Assembly (NCBI GenBank): GCA_035503515.1
Contig: DATJTJ010000046.1
Location: forward strand, 62,001-126,000
Length of the DNA: 64,000 bases
Origin: DAIDKA01 sp035503515
Lineage (GTDB): Bacteria; Pseudomonadota; Gammaproteobacteria; Steroidobacterales; Steroidobacteraceae
Direction of reading: 5' to 3'
The position numbers and the translations under genes were made by a program. Below are positions 1 through 8,051 of the stretch, piece by piece (positions within the stretch are counted from its first letter, which is position 1; the number at the start of each line of letters is the position of its first letter). The notes beneath the pieces are model-generated. The model made no database searches. It had not been told where the DNA came from and was given only the letters and a program-made list of their open reading frames with translations.

Positions 1-347
1 TTCGCGATATAGGGTGGTTGATGCCGCCCAATGAAGGTCAAAATCCGACTGGTCGTCGCAACGAACGCGCGCGCGAGGTCAGGATAGGGCGCACGGCCAA
101 CGACCACGAGCAGCGCCACGCTGTTTTCCATGACGGCCGCCGATTCGTTCGGTTTGTAGCGTATGCGGCCGTCGTGAGTCACCGCGATCCAGCCCTTCCG
201 GCCGATCTCCCGTAGCCACACTTCATCGGGGGTATCGTGCTGGAAGTGATCCGCATGGCGCTCGACGGTCAGGCCGCCGGCGCGCAGGATTTCAGGGAAT
301 TTCTTGCCGAGGTCGCGGTCCGTGAAAAAGACCGGACCGGAGTTCAC
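1..347 (-). CDS. PIN-like domain protein, probable toxin (3' end cut by window)
   Basis: Read from a GTG at 347, this frame stays open to the window edge for about 115 residues and begins MNSGPVFFTDRDLGKKFPEI. The pattern of an early acidic cluster (FTDRDLG), then DEVWLREIGRKGWIAVTHDG and a late VVGRAPYPDLA stretch fits the PIN-like (VapC45/DUF5615-type) fold, a putative RNase toxin family. The GTG overlaps the stop of the upstream DUF433 gene as GTGA, so the two are translationally coupled; toxin-antitoxin pairing is the usual context of this combination. The protein is incomplete here and its catalytic acids cannot all be checked. Toxin function is inference from fold and pairing. Confidence 0.7.
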   Translation of the reverse strand, partial: MNSGPVFFTDRDLGKKFPEILRAGGLTVERHADHFQHDTPDEVWLREIGRKGWIAVTHDGRIRYKPNESAAVMENSVALLVVVGRAPYPDLARAFVATTSRILTFIGRHQPPYIA

Positions 348-1030
348 GCGGCGCGCTCGTAGAGCACCGCCTCCATGATCTCGGCTTCAGACAGCTCATA
401 GTCTTCGGCGAGATCAGTGACAGACTCACCCGCATCCATCCGCTCAACGATGGCCCCGGTTGTGATGCCCTTCTTCGCAAGAACGGGTCGGCCAAAGGCA
501 ATGTGCGCGTCGATGGCGATCGGTCTTGCTGCGCCGATCCCATCGCCAGAGGTCACGGGGAACAACCGAACCGGAAATTTCCATTCGTCCCACTCGACGC
601 GAGCCAGGTGCTCCTCGAACAAGCGACGCATGGCGACCTGTCCGGATGCCGAAAGCTCGATCAGCTGGCCATAACGATCCAGCAGCAGCTTCCCGGCATC
701 CGTTCGCAGCTCCGGGCTCAGCAGCAGCCGCTCGATTTTGAGGGTCTGCTGCGCGTAACGAATCGCGCGGCGCAGTGCAACCATCTTCACCGCGTGATCG
801 GTGCGAAGAGAGCGCAGGACATGCGCCTCGATCAGATTCCAGAACGACAGGATCGGCGGAGGATTACGGGCCGGACGGATCAAAGGGCTGGAGCGCGCGG
901 TGCCCGAGCCCGTCGGATAGGGCCGCCCGACGATCCAGGAGCGCAGCGTTGCCGGCGCCACTTTGAGGTAGCGGGCAGCTTCGGCGACGGTGTACGCCGG
1001 TTGGCTGCGAATGTCCGTCTTTGACACCAT
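344..1030 (-). CDS. DUF433 domain protein with MerR-like N-terminus, probable antitoxin
   Basis: A 228-residue protein. Residues about 12-40 (YTVAEAARYLKVAPATLRSW) form a MerR-like helix-turn-helix. The C-terminal 60 residues (IAFGRPVLAKKGITTGAIVE, then a SVTDLAEDYELSEAEIMEAV helix) match the DUF433 antitoxin-type domain. The middle is a helical linker. DUF433 proteins are commonly encoded just before PIN-like toxins and are thought to neutralise them and repress the operon through the HTH; the downstream PIN-like gene overlaps this stop by GTGA. The family assignment is good; the role as antitoxin and autorepressor is inferred. Confidence 0.75.
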   Translation of the reverse strand: MVSKTDIRSQPAYTVAEAARYLKVAPATLRSWIVGRPYPTGSGTARSSPLIRPARNPPPILSFWNLIEAHVLRSLRTDHAVKMVALRRAIRYAQQTLKIERLLLSPELRTDAGKLLLDRYGQLIELSASGQVAMRRLFEEHLARVEWDEWKFPVRLFPVTSGDGIGAARPIAIDAHIAFGRPVLAKKGITTGAIVERMDAGESVTDLAEDYELSEAEIMEAVLYERAA

Positions 1031-1173
1031 CGAGAAGTTGCGCTCCTACAGCTCCAGAGGCGAGCGCCTAATTGTACCGGCCATGACCAATTTCTCCCAG
1101 CTGCCTGGAATGGGGCGCCTTGACCACGAGGCGATTCGCGAAACGCGAACTTCGTTCCGATTCATGAGGATCG

Positions 1174-1575
1174 TCACCGCACCCGCTCCCGATCTTTGGC
1201 ACGAGGAGTGTTGTCCCGGTCAACGAGGTTCGCCCTGAAGCACCGGGTCTGGTCGGCGAGGCCGGTCAGCCCCTGGTTTCGAAGGGCCTCGCTCGTGGCG
1301 AGCCAACCGCGCTCGAGCGCCCACCGCGTCTCGCGCACCTGCCGGATGGCCAGCGCCTCCGGTCGATCAGCGGCGCGCAGGGCGGCAGCAGCCACTTCCG
1401 GTGCGCTCGCGCATGTGGATGGACGCGCCACGCCGGGCGGCGCGATAGACGGTGTCGGACTTCCGCGGGCGCGTTTCGCCCCGGACGACGCGGGGCGTGG
1501 CGTTGGCGGCGACGCCGAGGCCACGCAAGTGGCTCGCGAAAGCCTCGCGCCATTCGCGCAAGGTCGCCTTCGATC
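1174..1575 (-). pseudogene. relaxase/mobilization protein C-terminal remnant
   Basis: Downstream of the helicase homology, two frames carry successive pieces of what looks like one relaxase C-terminus. The first (1561 down to about 1403) reads REWREAFASHLRGLGVAANA and then TPRVVRGETRPRKSDTVYRA, ending at IHMRER. The second (about 1403 to 1174) continues PEVAAAALRAADRPEALAIR and then QVRETRWALERGWLATSEAL. This spacing and composition resemble the tail of plasmid/ICE relaxases as I remember them, with one frameshift near 1403. There is no start and no relaxase nuclease domain. The identification rests on pattern memory and is moderate; that it is a broken gene is much surer. Confidence 0.45.
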
Positions 1576-2507
1576 GGGTGCGTGGCGCGCTCCAGTGTCT
1601 CGCCGATCACCTGACCCGGCGTGAACTCGACTCCAAAGAGCGACTGCGCGACACGGGCCACTTCTTTCCGTTGCTCCGTCGTCGTGCCGCCACTTGCCAT
1701 GGTGGCCGACGTTCCGATGCAAATCGTGCTCTGGCCGTCGAACGCTTGACGGCAGCGGCGAATCAACAGGGCCACATCCGCCCCTTGCCTGCCGCGGTAC
1801 GTATGTAATTCGTCGAACACCAGGAACTGCAGCCCCTGTGCGGCACGGACCAGCTCACGGTCTTCGGCACGCGTGAGCAAGAGCTCGAGCATCATGTAGT
1901 TGGTGAGAAGGATGTCCGGAGGTTCGCGCCGCAGCGCCTCGCGCGCCTCGCCTTTCTCCTGGCCCGTGTAGCGGGCGAAACGCACCGGGGAACCGCCCAT
2001 CGGGTAGCCTTTCTCGAGAAACTTGCTGAGCTCCTCGAATTGGCTGTTGGCCAGGGCATTCATCGGGTAGACGACGATAGCCTGAATGCCTCGACCCGAC
2101 CCATGCCGCAGGACGTGGTCGACGATTGGAACGATGTAGGTCAGACTCTTGCCGGATCCTGTGCCGCTGGTCAGTACATAGGACCGCCCCTCCTTTGCCT
2201 TGACGATGGCCTGGCGCTGATGCTCGTGCAGCACGAGCGCCTTGCCGGTCAGATCGGAGTCAGTCTTGTCGATCCGGAAGATGCGCGCGCACTCCGGATG
2301 CAGCACCCCTTTACCGACGAGCTCATCGATCGTCCCGCCGGGCAGGAACGTGGGGTTGAGCTGCAGCAGCGGTTCCGGCCAGAACGCTCCCGACGTGAGG
2401 GCGTCGTCGACGAATCCGCCGATTCGAGGGTCGCGAATCTTGATGAAGCTGCGCGTGTAGCTCTGGTAGTCCGCGACAAGGCGCGCGCGGAGGTCAAATA
2501 CGTCCAC
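1266..2507 (-). pseudogene. truncated DEAD/DEAH-box helicase (defence-island type)
   Basis: The frame encodes 413 residues, but only the first ~312 look like helicase. Seen are a family-typical N-terminus (SFIKIRDPRIGGFVDDAL), Walker A TSGTGSGKS at about 113-121, motif Ia VVYPMNALANSQ, motif II FDELHTYRG near 231-239 and motif III GTSATM near 265. Relatives are large (often well over 1000 residues), carry a second RecA domain plus a DUF1998-type C-terminus, and occur in phage-defence loci. Here everything after motif III is missing: from about nt 1575 the frame runs out of phase through a relaxase remnant, giving an Arg-rich tail. The product is unlikely to act as a helicase. A deletion that fused two mobile-island genes is the simplest reading. 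Confidence 0.8.
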
Positions 2508-2829
2508 AAAATGCCTCCGCCGAATTCAGCAGTTCACATGCAACTGCTAGAAGCGCTGATGCAAGTGAACGGCAATTTGACGTCAAAGGGATGGACGCTG
2601 CGAAAAGGCGGGGCGTGAGGACCCGGCCAGCCGACGCGCGCGAGGTTTGGCCGAAGTGGCCCGATATTCCCCCCTTCCTAGCCGCCATTTCATCGTCCAT
2701 GTCGTCGCTCGCGGTGTCTCAGCCAGCCAGTCATCGTCGTCCAGAGCCGTGCTTTCGCAGCTCCGCTTTTAGAGCCCTCTCGATCGCCAGCAAACGACCT
2801 CGGGGTCACAACAGCGCGTTGCCGCCCCC
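2508..2829. other. 322-bp gap without recognisable gene
   Basis: Between the start of the truncated helicase and the stop of the next leftward gene. Short open frames exist on both strands, but none has family-like content, a convincing ribosome site or neighbour overlap. It could hold the helicase promoter or a decayed gene end. Confidence 0.5.
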
Positions 2830-3372
2830 TCACTGCAGCGGCAGCAACCTGACGAAGGCGGCAAGCCGTTCCGCTTCGACGCTGGTCAGGTCATTTGGAA
2901 TATTGAGCAGCGTCACGACCAGGCCCGGCCGAATCGGAACCGACGAGCGATAGGTTCCGCGGGCTTCATCCGGAGCTTGTTCCCTGGGCGCATCCCTCGT
3001 CGCGAGCTCGTCGTTCGCGGCTCCTTTATCTCGCTTGCGCGGTGTGGTGGTGGTACGAGTCTTGATCGTGAAGTTTGCAGGATCCTCGCGCCAGCTCAGG
3101 AACAGTTCGACCGCCCGCCGGACGCGGCGACCGTATTCCTTGAGCGAACTGGGATTGAAGTCCCGGGCACGCTTGTTATTGAACCGCTTGATGGCCGCAT
3201 CGAGATCCAGCCGACTCAAGTCGGCTTTCTCATTGTCAGCGAGGATTCCCAGGACATTCCGCGCGGCAACCGCCAGAGCCTGGGCGGTGGCGGCGGGCAT
3301 GAGCCCCTTGTCGCCGGCGTGGTCGAGAAACTCCAGCAGATCGTCCGCCGAATACACATTTGCCATGGACAT
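2830..3372 (-). CDS. hypothetical protein with recombinase-core-like N-terminus
   Basis: A 180-residue protein that I cannot name. Residues about 1-95 are helical, and DLDAAIKRFNNKRARDFNPS followed by LKEYGRRVRRAVELFLSW resembles the SAM-like core-binding domain of tyrosine recombinases, without any catalytic domain. A charged, Pro/Arg/Asp-rich linker (about 100-140) follows. The C-terminal 35 residues (IRPGLVVTLLNIPNDLTSVE) form a compact segment seen in other small DNA-associated proteins. The gene is divergent from the DUF4143 ATPase, with 46 bp between starts containing a clear inverted repeat, so co-regulation is likely. A second ATG two codons in is possible. DNA binding is inference. 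Confidence 0.6.
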   Translation of the reverse strand: MSMANVYSADDLLEFLDHAGDKGLMPAATAQALAVAARNVLGILADNEKADLSRLDLDAAIKRFNNKRARDFNPSSLKEYGRRVRRAVELFLSWREDPANFTIKTRTTTTPRKRDKGAANDELATRDAPREQAPDEARGTYRSSVPIRPGLVVTLLNIPNDLTSVEAERLAAFVRLLPLQ

Positions 3373-3378
3373 ATTCCT

Positions 3379-3412
3379 ACGATATATTGTCCGTCAAACG
3401 TCAATATAACGT
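3379..3412. promoter_or_regulatory. inverted repeat between divergent genes (candidate operator)
   Basis: Arms ACGATATATTG (3379-3389) and CAATATAACGT (3402-3412) are reverse complements at 10 of 11 positions with a 12-bp spacer. The repeat lies in a markedly AT-rich 46-bp region between the divergent starts at 3372 and 3419, so a bound dimer could cover both promoters. The regulator is unknown; the product of 2830-3372 is one candidate. Confidence 0.5.
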
Positions 3413-3418
3413 ATAGAT

Positions 3419-4651
3419 ATGGCGGACGCAAACACCCGGTATCCGCGAGTCATCCATCCCCAGCTTACCGCCGACCTGCGGCTGTACCCGGTGGTCGCCG
3501 TGATGGGGGCGCGCCAGGTCGGCAAGAGCACCCTCTGCGAGGAAATCGCTGAAGCGCAAGGCTTCGCGCGGCGAACGCTCGACGACCGTGACGTTCGCGA
3601 ACAGGCCATCGCCGATCCAGAAGGGCTCCTCTCGGACCTGGGCGACGGGGGGGCGTTCATCGACGAGGTGCAGCGGGCACCGGATCTGATGCTGGCCATC
3701 AAAGCCATCGTCGACCGCGACAGGCGAAATGGACAGTATCTGCTCAGTGGGTCGAACCAGCCCAAAGTCGGAAAGTCGGTCAGCGATTCCCTGGTGGGGC
3801 GGGCTACATACCGAACCCTTCGGCCGCTGACATTGAGTGAACTGCGATTCGACGAGGAGTTCCCGGGGTGGAGCTTCCTGTTCGGGCCCGACGAGATGGC
3901 CGTGATCGCCGAACTGGAGCGGCGTGCGGCCGCCAGCGGGGCGCTCGGCTGGCGCTCCGTCGTCCAGACGGGGGGGTTCCCTCGGGCCGTCGCCGCCCCA
4001 CCCGAGCAGCGGCTGCGGATTCTCGACGACTATGTCGAGATCTTTTCGCGTCGCGATATCCTCGAAATCCTGGAGGTCGAATCCGCCCCGCGGCTGGAAG
4101 CCTTCGTGCGATTGACGGCAGCCCGAACCGGGCAAGAGCTCAATGTGTCGGATCTGTCGAAGGACCTGGGTACGCCCGTCACCACCATCCGACGCTGGCT
4201 TGAAGCACTGCAGCGCAGCTACCTCATCGAGCTCATCCCGCCGTATTCGCGAAATTCGGGCCAACGTGTGATCAAGGCGCCCAAGCTCTACAGCGTTGAT
4301 GCCGCGCTCGCCCTGGCCGCCTCGCGCGGCACAACGCCCACCGGATTTCATCTAGAGACCATGGTCGCAGGCGACCTGTTGGTCTGGAGGGATATCGCCC
4401 CGATGCGAAACCTTTACCATTGGCGACTGGGCTCAGGGCAGGAAGTGGACTTCGTCCTTGAAGAGAACCGCCAGCTGCTGCCCGTCGAGGTCAAAGCGGC
4501 CGAAACCGTTGGCGCAGACGCAGCGAGGCATGTGGCGACCTTTCGCGAGCGTCATGCCAATACGCCACGCGGTATCGTCTTGAGCAGCGACCCGGAGATC
4601 CGAATCATCCGGCCTGGAATTCTCGCGTGCCCGTGGTGGGCCGTCATATGA
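3419..4651 (+). CDS. AAA-family ATPase with DUF4143 domain
   Basis: A 410-residue protein. The N-terminal AAA_14 domain has Walker A GARQVGKSTL (about 30-39), Walker B AFIDEVQRAPD (about 78-88) and a sensor LLSGSNQPKVGKS. A winged-helix-like middle part (VSDLSKDLGTPVTTIRRWLE) precedes the DUF4143 segment with the nuclease-like patch GQEVDFVLEE...LLPVEVKAAE near 340-365, similar to the D-ExK core of restriction-like folds. Such proteins are widespread, often in mobile or accessory DNA, and their substrate is unknown. The start at 3419 is placed by the homology beginning at residue ~8. The gene looks intact, unlike its leftward island neighbours. Confidence 0.85.
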   Translation: MADANTRYPRVIHPQLTADLRLYPVVAVMGARQVGKSTLCEEIAEAQGFARRTLDDRDVREQAIADPEGLLSDLGDGGAFIDEVQRAPDLMLAIKAIVDRDRRNGQYLLSGSNQPKVGKSVSDSLVGRATYRTLRPLTLSELRFDEEFPGWSFLFGPDEMAVIAELERRAAASGALGWRSVVQTGGFPRAVAAPPEQRLRILDDYVEIFSRRDILEILEVESAPRLEAFVRLTAARTGQELNVSDLSKDLGTPVTTIRRWLEALQRSYLIELIPPYSRNSGQRVIKAPKLYSVDAALALAASRGTTPTGFHLETMVAGDLLVWRDIAPMRNLYHWRLGSGQEVDFVLEENRQLLPVEVKAAETVGADAARHVATFRERHANTPRGIVLSSDPEIRIIRPGILACPWWAVI

Positions 4652-4925
4652 GGATTACGCTCGCAATAACGCGACGCGACAGGCTGGGCAGAGCCGCAGA
4701 TGTGCCCCCACAGGTGCCCCAATTGCGCACGCGTGCTCCATGGAGCTCTACCCAAATCAGCGCGTTAGCAAAACTCCAGCCCTTCTGCATCGAAATGATG
4801 ACTGCCCGATGGTCGCCGGCACGCGTCTTGCGGCCCGGACCGCAGAATAGTGCTGCTCCGCACAAGGCTTCGGGATAAGCTGCCATCATGCCGATCGGCC
4901 TTCATCCGCGGGGTTACGCGCAACC

Positions 4926-5807
4926 ATGCGCTGTAGGGTGACCCCCCTGATGCGCTGGGCGACGGCCTTGTGGGCGGTCGCACTCACCGGCTGCAGCAGC
5001 CTCACTTTCTTCGTCGCCAACGCGCCCAATTCCTTCGGGTCGTTCACCCGGACCCTCGATCACAGCTACGGCAGCGAGCGGCGTCAGACGCTCGACATCT
5101 ACTCGCCCCGGCGCCCGAGCCTGCGTCCCGTGGTCGTGTTCTTCTACGGTGGCACCTGGTCCGGGGGCAGGAAATCCGATTATGCATTCGTGGGCGCGGC
5201 GCTGGCCGCGCAAGGCTACGTCACGGTAATTCCGGACTATCGCGTCTACCCCGAAGTGCGCTTCCCGGCCTTCATCGAAGACGGCGCCCGGGCCGTTGCC
5301 TGGGTTCAGCGTCACGCCCGCGAATTCGGCGGTGATCCGGACCGGATCGTGCTCATGGGCCATTCGGCCGGCGCCCAGATTGCCGCCCTCCTGGCCCTGG
5401 TTCCGGCCTATCTGCGAGCCGCCGGAGTGCATCCCGACTCGATTGCCGCGCTCATTGGCCTATCGGGTCCCTATGCGCTGGAGCCCGATACGGACCGGTT
5501 GCGCGCCATCTTTGGCAAACCGTTCACCGCGGCCGACTGGCAACCGGTGCGTTTCGCCCGCCGCTCGGCGCCGCCGGCGCTGCTGTTGCACGGCTTGAGC
5601 GACAGGGTCGTGTACAGCTCGCAGACCGCGAAATTACGCGACGCACTGCTCGCGCACGGCGATCAGGTCGAGACGCACCTGTATCCTGGCCGCGGGCACG
5701 CCGACGTCATCGCCTCCTTCAGCGTCGTCGCTCGCTTCCGCACGCCCGCTTTCAGGCAGACCATTGAGTTTCTGAACCGGCTGACGGCGTCCGATCGCCG
5801 TTTCTGA
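4926..5807 (+). CDS. lipoprotein alpha/beta hydrolase (carboxylesterase type)
   Basis: A 293-residue serine hydrolase. The N-terminus carries a lipobox (AVALTGC), so the protein is probably lipid-anchored in the envelope. The fold markers follow in order: oxyanion-hole FYGGTW (a variant of HGGxW), nucleophile elbow GHSAGA, acid in HGLSDRVV and histidine in GRGHAD. This is the BD-FAE/esterase-lipase group; the substrate is not predictable. ATG 4926 is used, but the in-frame ATG at 4950 leaves a cleaner signal peptide. It converges on the molybdoenzyme gene with only 8 bp between stops. Confidence 0.85.
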   Translation: MRCRVTPLMRWATALWAVALTGCSSLTFFVANAPNSFGSFTRTLDHSYGSERRQTLDIYSPRRPSLRPVVVFFYGGTWSGGRKSDYAFVGAALAAQGYVTVIPDYRVYPEVRFPAFIEDGARAVAWVQRHAREFGGDPDRIVLMGHSAGAQIAALLALVPAYLRAAGVHPDSIAALIGLSGPYALEPDTDRLRAIFGKPFTAADWQPVRFARRSAPPALLLHGLSDRVVYSSQTAKLRDALLAHGDQVETHLYPGRGHADVIASFSVVARFRTPAFRQTIEFLNRLTASDRRF

Positions 5808-5815
5808 CGCCGGGC

Positions 5816-6601
5816 TCAGATTCCGGCATACCACTCATACCCCTGATCTTCCCAATAGCCGCCGTTCCCCCCGCCGATTCCGTCAAGATGCTCGGCAAGC
5901 TCGATGCGCATGATGTATTTCGCCATCTTGTATCCGAGTTGGCGCTCCAGACGCAGTCGGATCGGCGCACCATTTTCGATCGGTAACGTCCTGCCATTCA
6001 GCTCGTACGCGAGAATGGTTTGTGGATGATGGGCGTCCTGCAGGTCGATGCTTTCGTAGTATCGCGTGCCGTCCTCATCCATCGGGTCCGCACAGTGAAA
6101 CACCACGTACCGGGCCACTTCGGTGGGTTGCGCAAGCGCCAGGACTTGGCTGAGCGGCACGCCCGTCCACTTGCCGATCGCGCTCCAGCCCTCGACGCAA
6201 TCGTGGCGGGTGATCTGCGTGCGGCTTCGCAGCGCGCGAAGTTGCGCCAGCGAGAGCTGCGTCGGCTTGCGAACCTTGCCATGGACCTCGAGCTTCCAGT
6301 CCACGAAACCGGCCGCTGCGAGGCGCCTGTAGTCCGCGTCCTGCGGGTTCGAAGTGCCGTTGCTGCGAAACGTCGGTGATAGATCGGCCTCACTGTATTC
6401 GGGAGCCAACGCGCCCCGCGAAGTCAAGGCGCGCTGCGCGCCGCGGTCGACGGCTTCCGCCGCGGACAGCACCTTGGGGCCCCAACTGCTCTTCGAGATG
6501 GCGTCGCACCCGGCCATGAGCAGGCCGGAGGCGCCCGCGAACAGCCGCGCCATGGCACTGCGGCGATCCATGCGTGCATCATTCCTGCGTCGCAGTTTCA
6601 T
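5816..6601 (-). CDS. molybdopterin-dependent oxidoreductase (sulfite oxidase/MsrP-like)
   Basis: A 261-residue exported enzyme of the sulfite-oxidase fold, the family of YedY/MsrP. The start is taken at 6601, where the ATG overlaps the cytochrome b stop (ATGA). The leader has a twin-arginine patch (DRRSAMARL) and a lipobox LMAGC, so a Tat-exported lipoprotein is plausible. The molybdenum-ligand cysteine is in TRHDCVEGWS (Cys about 135). VARYVVFHCAD, YYESIDLQDA, ILAYELNGRTLP and NGAPIRLRLE are conserved family blocks. The adjacent membrane cytochrome b would supply or accept electrons. The true substrate (sulfite, methionine sulfoxide or other) is not fixed by sequence; the methionine-rich peptide opposite points to methionine sulfoxide, which is inference. 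Confidence 0.88.
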   Translation of the reverse strand: MKLRRRNDARMDRRSAMARLFAGASGLLMAGCDAISKSSWGPKVLSAAEAVDRGAQRALTSRGALAPEYSEADLSPTFRSNGTSNPQDADYRRLAAAGFVDWKLEVHGKVRKPTQLSLAQLRALRSRTQITRHDCVEGWSAIGKWTGVPLSQVLALAQPTEVARYVVFHCADPMDEDGTRYYESIDLQDAHHPQTILAYELNGRTLPIENGAPIRLRLERQLGYKMAKYIMRIELAEHLDGIGGGNGGYWEDQGYEWYAGI

Positions 6602-7458
6602 GACTGCATCGAATCCGTGGACGGGGTGGAGCGCGCCGCAGCAGACCGCGTCGCCAGGGGAATGACGAAACGGCCCGTCACCATGGATCTGAGGTTGTTC
6701 CAAACGCCCGTGACCATTACCTCGAAAACGTGCACCAGTACGAACAGGAGAAGCAGATTGGCGCCTAAGAAATGCAGCGTACGGGCGGATTGACGGCCAC
6801 CGACCGCAGTCAATACCCCTGAGAGCACGGTATCCAATCGCGGCGACATCGCCAGGCCCATCAGAATGGTGAAGGGCACGATGCCGAAAATGACGGTCAG
6901 ATAAGTGATCTTCTGGAGCACGTTGTAATGCCTGGCGGCCTCACCCACCGGATGCCTGAAAAGAAGATGCTCGCGGATGGAATTCCCGACCGAGCGCCAA
7001 TCGCGTTTCGTCGGCGCCAGGTCCCTGGACAAATGGCCGCTGACGGCCGAGTACCCGAGATACAGCAGGCCGTTCACTACGAGGATCCACGCAAAGAAGA
7101 AATGCCAGCGGCGGCCCATTGCCAACCATTGGCTGCTCGGCAGCGTGAGCCAGGAAGGGAAGCCACGTTCCAGGATATCCCCGCTGGCATCCTTCGACAG
7201 GCCGAACAGGCCGGTGGTACGGAAGGTTTTTCCAAGAAGGACCGTCTCGCCCACCGATGACCCATCCGGTAGCGTTTCTGCCCGCATCTGCAGTACCGGC
7301 GGCGCGCCCGTATACGACGACTTTCCCCAATACAACGCTGGATGGGCGTTGAAGATCTGCAGGCCGCTCGACAGCAGGACGGTCAGGGCAACGAGGTTGA
7401 TCCAATGCATCGCGCGCACCGGCCAGCGGTGCCGCACATAGTGTTCCCCGCCCTTCAC
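6598..7458 (-). CDS. b-type cytochrome, membrane electron carrier for the molybdoenzyme
   Basis: A 286-residue cytochrome b561/Ni-Fe-hydrogenase-type b subunit. It has about four to five membrane segments with haem-ligand histidines, such as RAMHWINLVALTV near the N-terminus, RRWHFFFAWILVV in the middle and LHFLGANLLLLFVLVHVFEV near the C-terminus. GTG 7458 is preferred as start because a strong GGAGG lies 7 nt upstream; an upstream ATG at 7503 would add a non-homologous leader. It overlaps the molybdoenzyme gene by 4 nt, so the two form an operon and probably a complex exchanging electrons with the quinone pool. It is not the ferric-reductase-like MsrQ fold usually paired with MsrP. Confidence 0.85.
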   Translation of the reverse strand: MKGGEHYVRHRWPVRAMHWINLVALTVLLSSGLQIFNAHPALYWGKSSYTGAPPVLQMRAETLPDGSSVGETVLLGKTFRTTGLFGLSKDASGDILERGFPSWLTLPSSQWLAMGRRWHFFFAWILVVNGLLYLGYSAVSGHLSRDLAPTKRDWRSVGNSIREHLLFRHPVGEAARHYNVLQKITYLTVIFGIVPFTILMGLAMSPRLDTVLSGVLTAVGGRQSARTLHFLGANLLLLFVLVHVFEVMVTGVWNNLRSMVTGRFVIPLATRSAAARSTPSTDSMQS

Positions 7459-7702
7459 AGGAGTTCCTCCTCCGTACGAACAGGATCCGATGCAGTGGCG
7501 CATCTCCGACTGCTCAGTCCAGGGTTCGCAACACGCCGCTACGGTTACACAAGGAGCGGCGGCAAGGGCTTTGCCGGGCGGAGTGGCGCAACGTCAGCTG
7601 AGTCTGACAGGGGGAGCCTCTGTTGAATAGTACTTTACACGCGCACCGAACCGCAGATTGCGGTTTCCATACCCACAAGTTCACGAAACGGCAGGAGTCG
7701 TT

Positions 7703-7999
7703 ATGATTTCGTCAATGCGATTGAAGGCGGTCATCGGGGCGCTGGTGATTGGTGCGTGCCTGCCGCTGCTGGCGCACGCCGACAACATGGCCATGTCGAA
7801 AGCGGATGAGTCCAAGATGTCCTGTCAGGAAATGATGGACCATGCCAAGCCGATGATGGACAAGATGACTGACGGTTCTTCGATGAAGATGAAGGCGCAA
7901 AAGGAAATGGACAGCGCCAAGATGGCCATGGACAAGGGCGAGATGAAAACCTGCAAGAGTCGCATGCACAAGGCCATGGGAATGATGAAGCAAGAGTAG
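7703..7999 (+). CDS. small exported methionine-rich protein (MrpX-like)
   Basis: A 98-residue protein with a clear signal peptide cut near LLAHA-DN. The mature part is about 72 residues, of which 18 are Met and 13 Lys, with many Asp/Glu and two Cys (MSCQEMMDHAKPMMDKMTDG style). ATG 7703 is chosen over an earlier frame opening because it has CAGGAG upstream and starts the signal peptide. Such composition fits a sacrificial periplasmic methionine pool, or alternatively a metal-binding (copper) peptide. It is divergent from the molybdoenzyme/cytochrome b operon and followed by a convergent ECF sigma gene. The scavenger role is inferred by analogy with MrpX of Azospira. Confidence 0.75.
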   Translation: MISSMRLKAVIGALVIGACLPLLAHADNMAMSKADESKMSCQEMMDHAKPMMDKMTDGSSMKMKAQKEMDSAKMAMDKGEMKTCKSRMHKAMGMMKQE

Positions 8000-8051
8000 G
8001 AGCAGGCGACTCTTTCGACCCCGGCCGGAACCAGCGTGTTGCGTCAGCCCC

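Noticed and set aside
4652..4925. Gap after the DUF4143 ATPase, searched for a tRNA, att site or integrase.
   Set aside because: Only short frames with no family-like content, and no tRNA-like sequence; nothing to report.
6346..6362. A GGTTCGAA stretch resembling a tRNA T-arm.
   Set aside because: It lies inside the molybdoenzyme coding sequence and has no cloverleaf around it.
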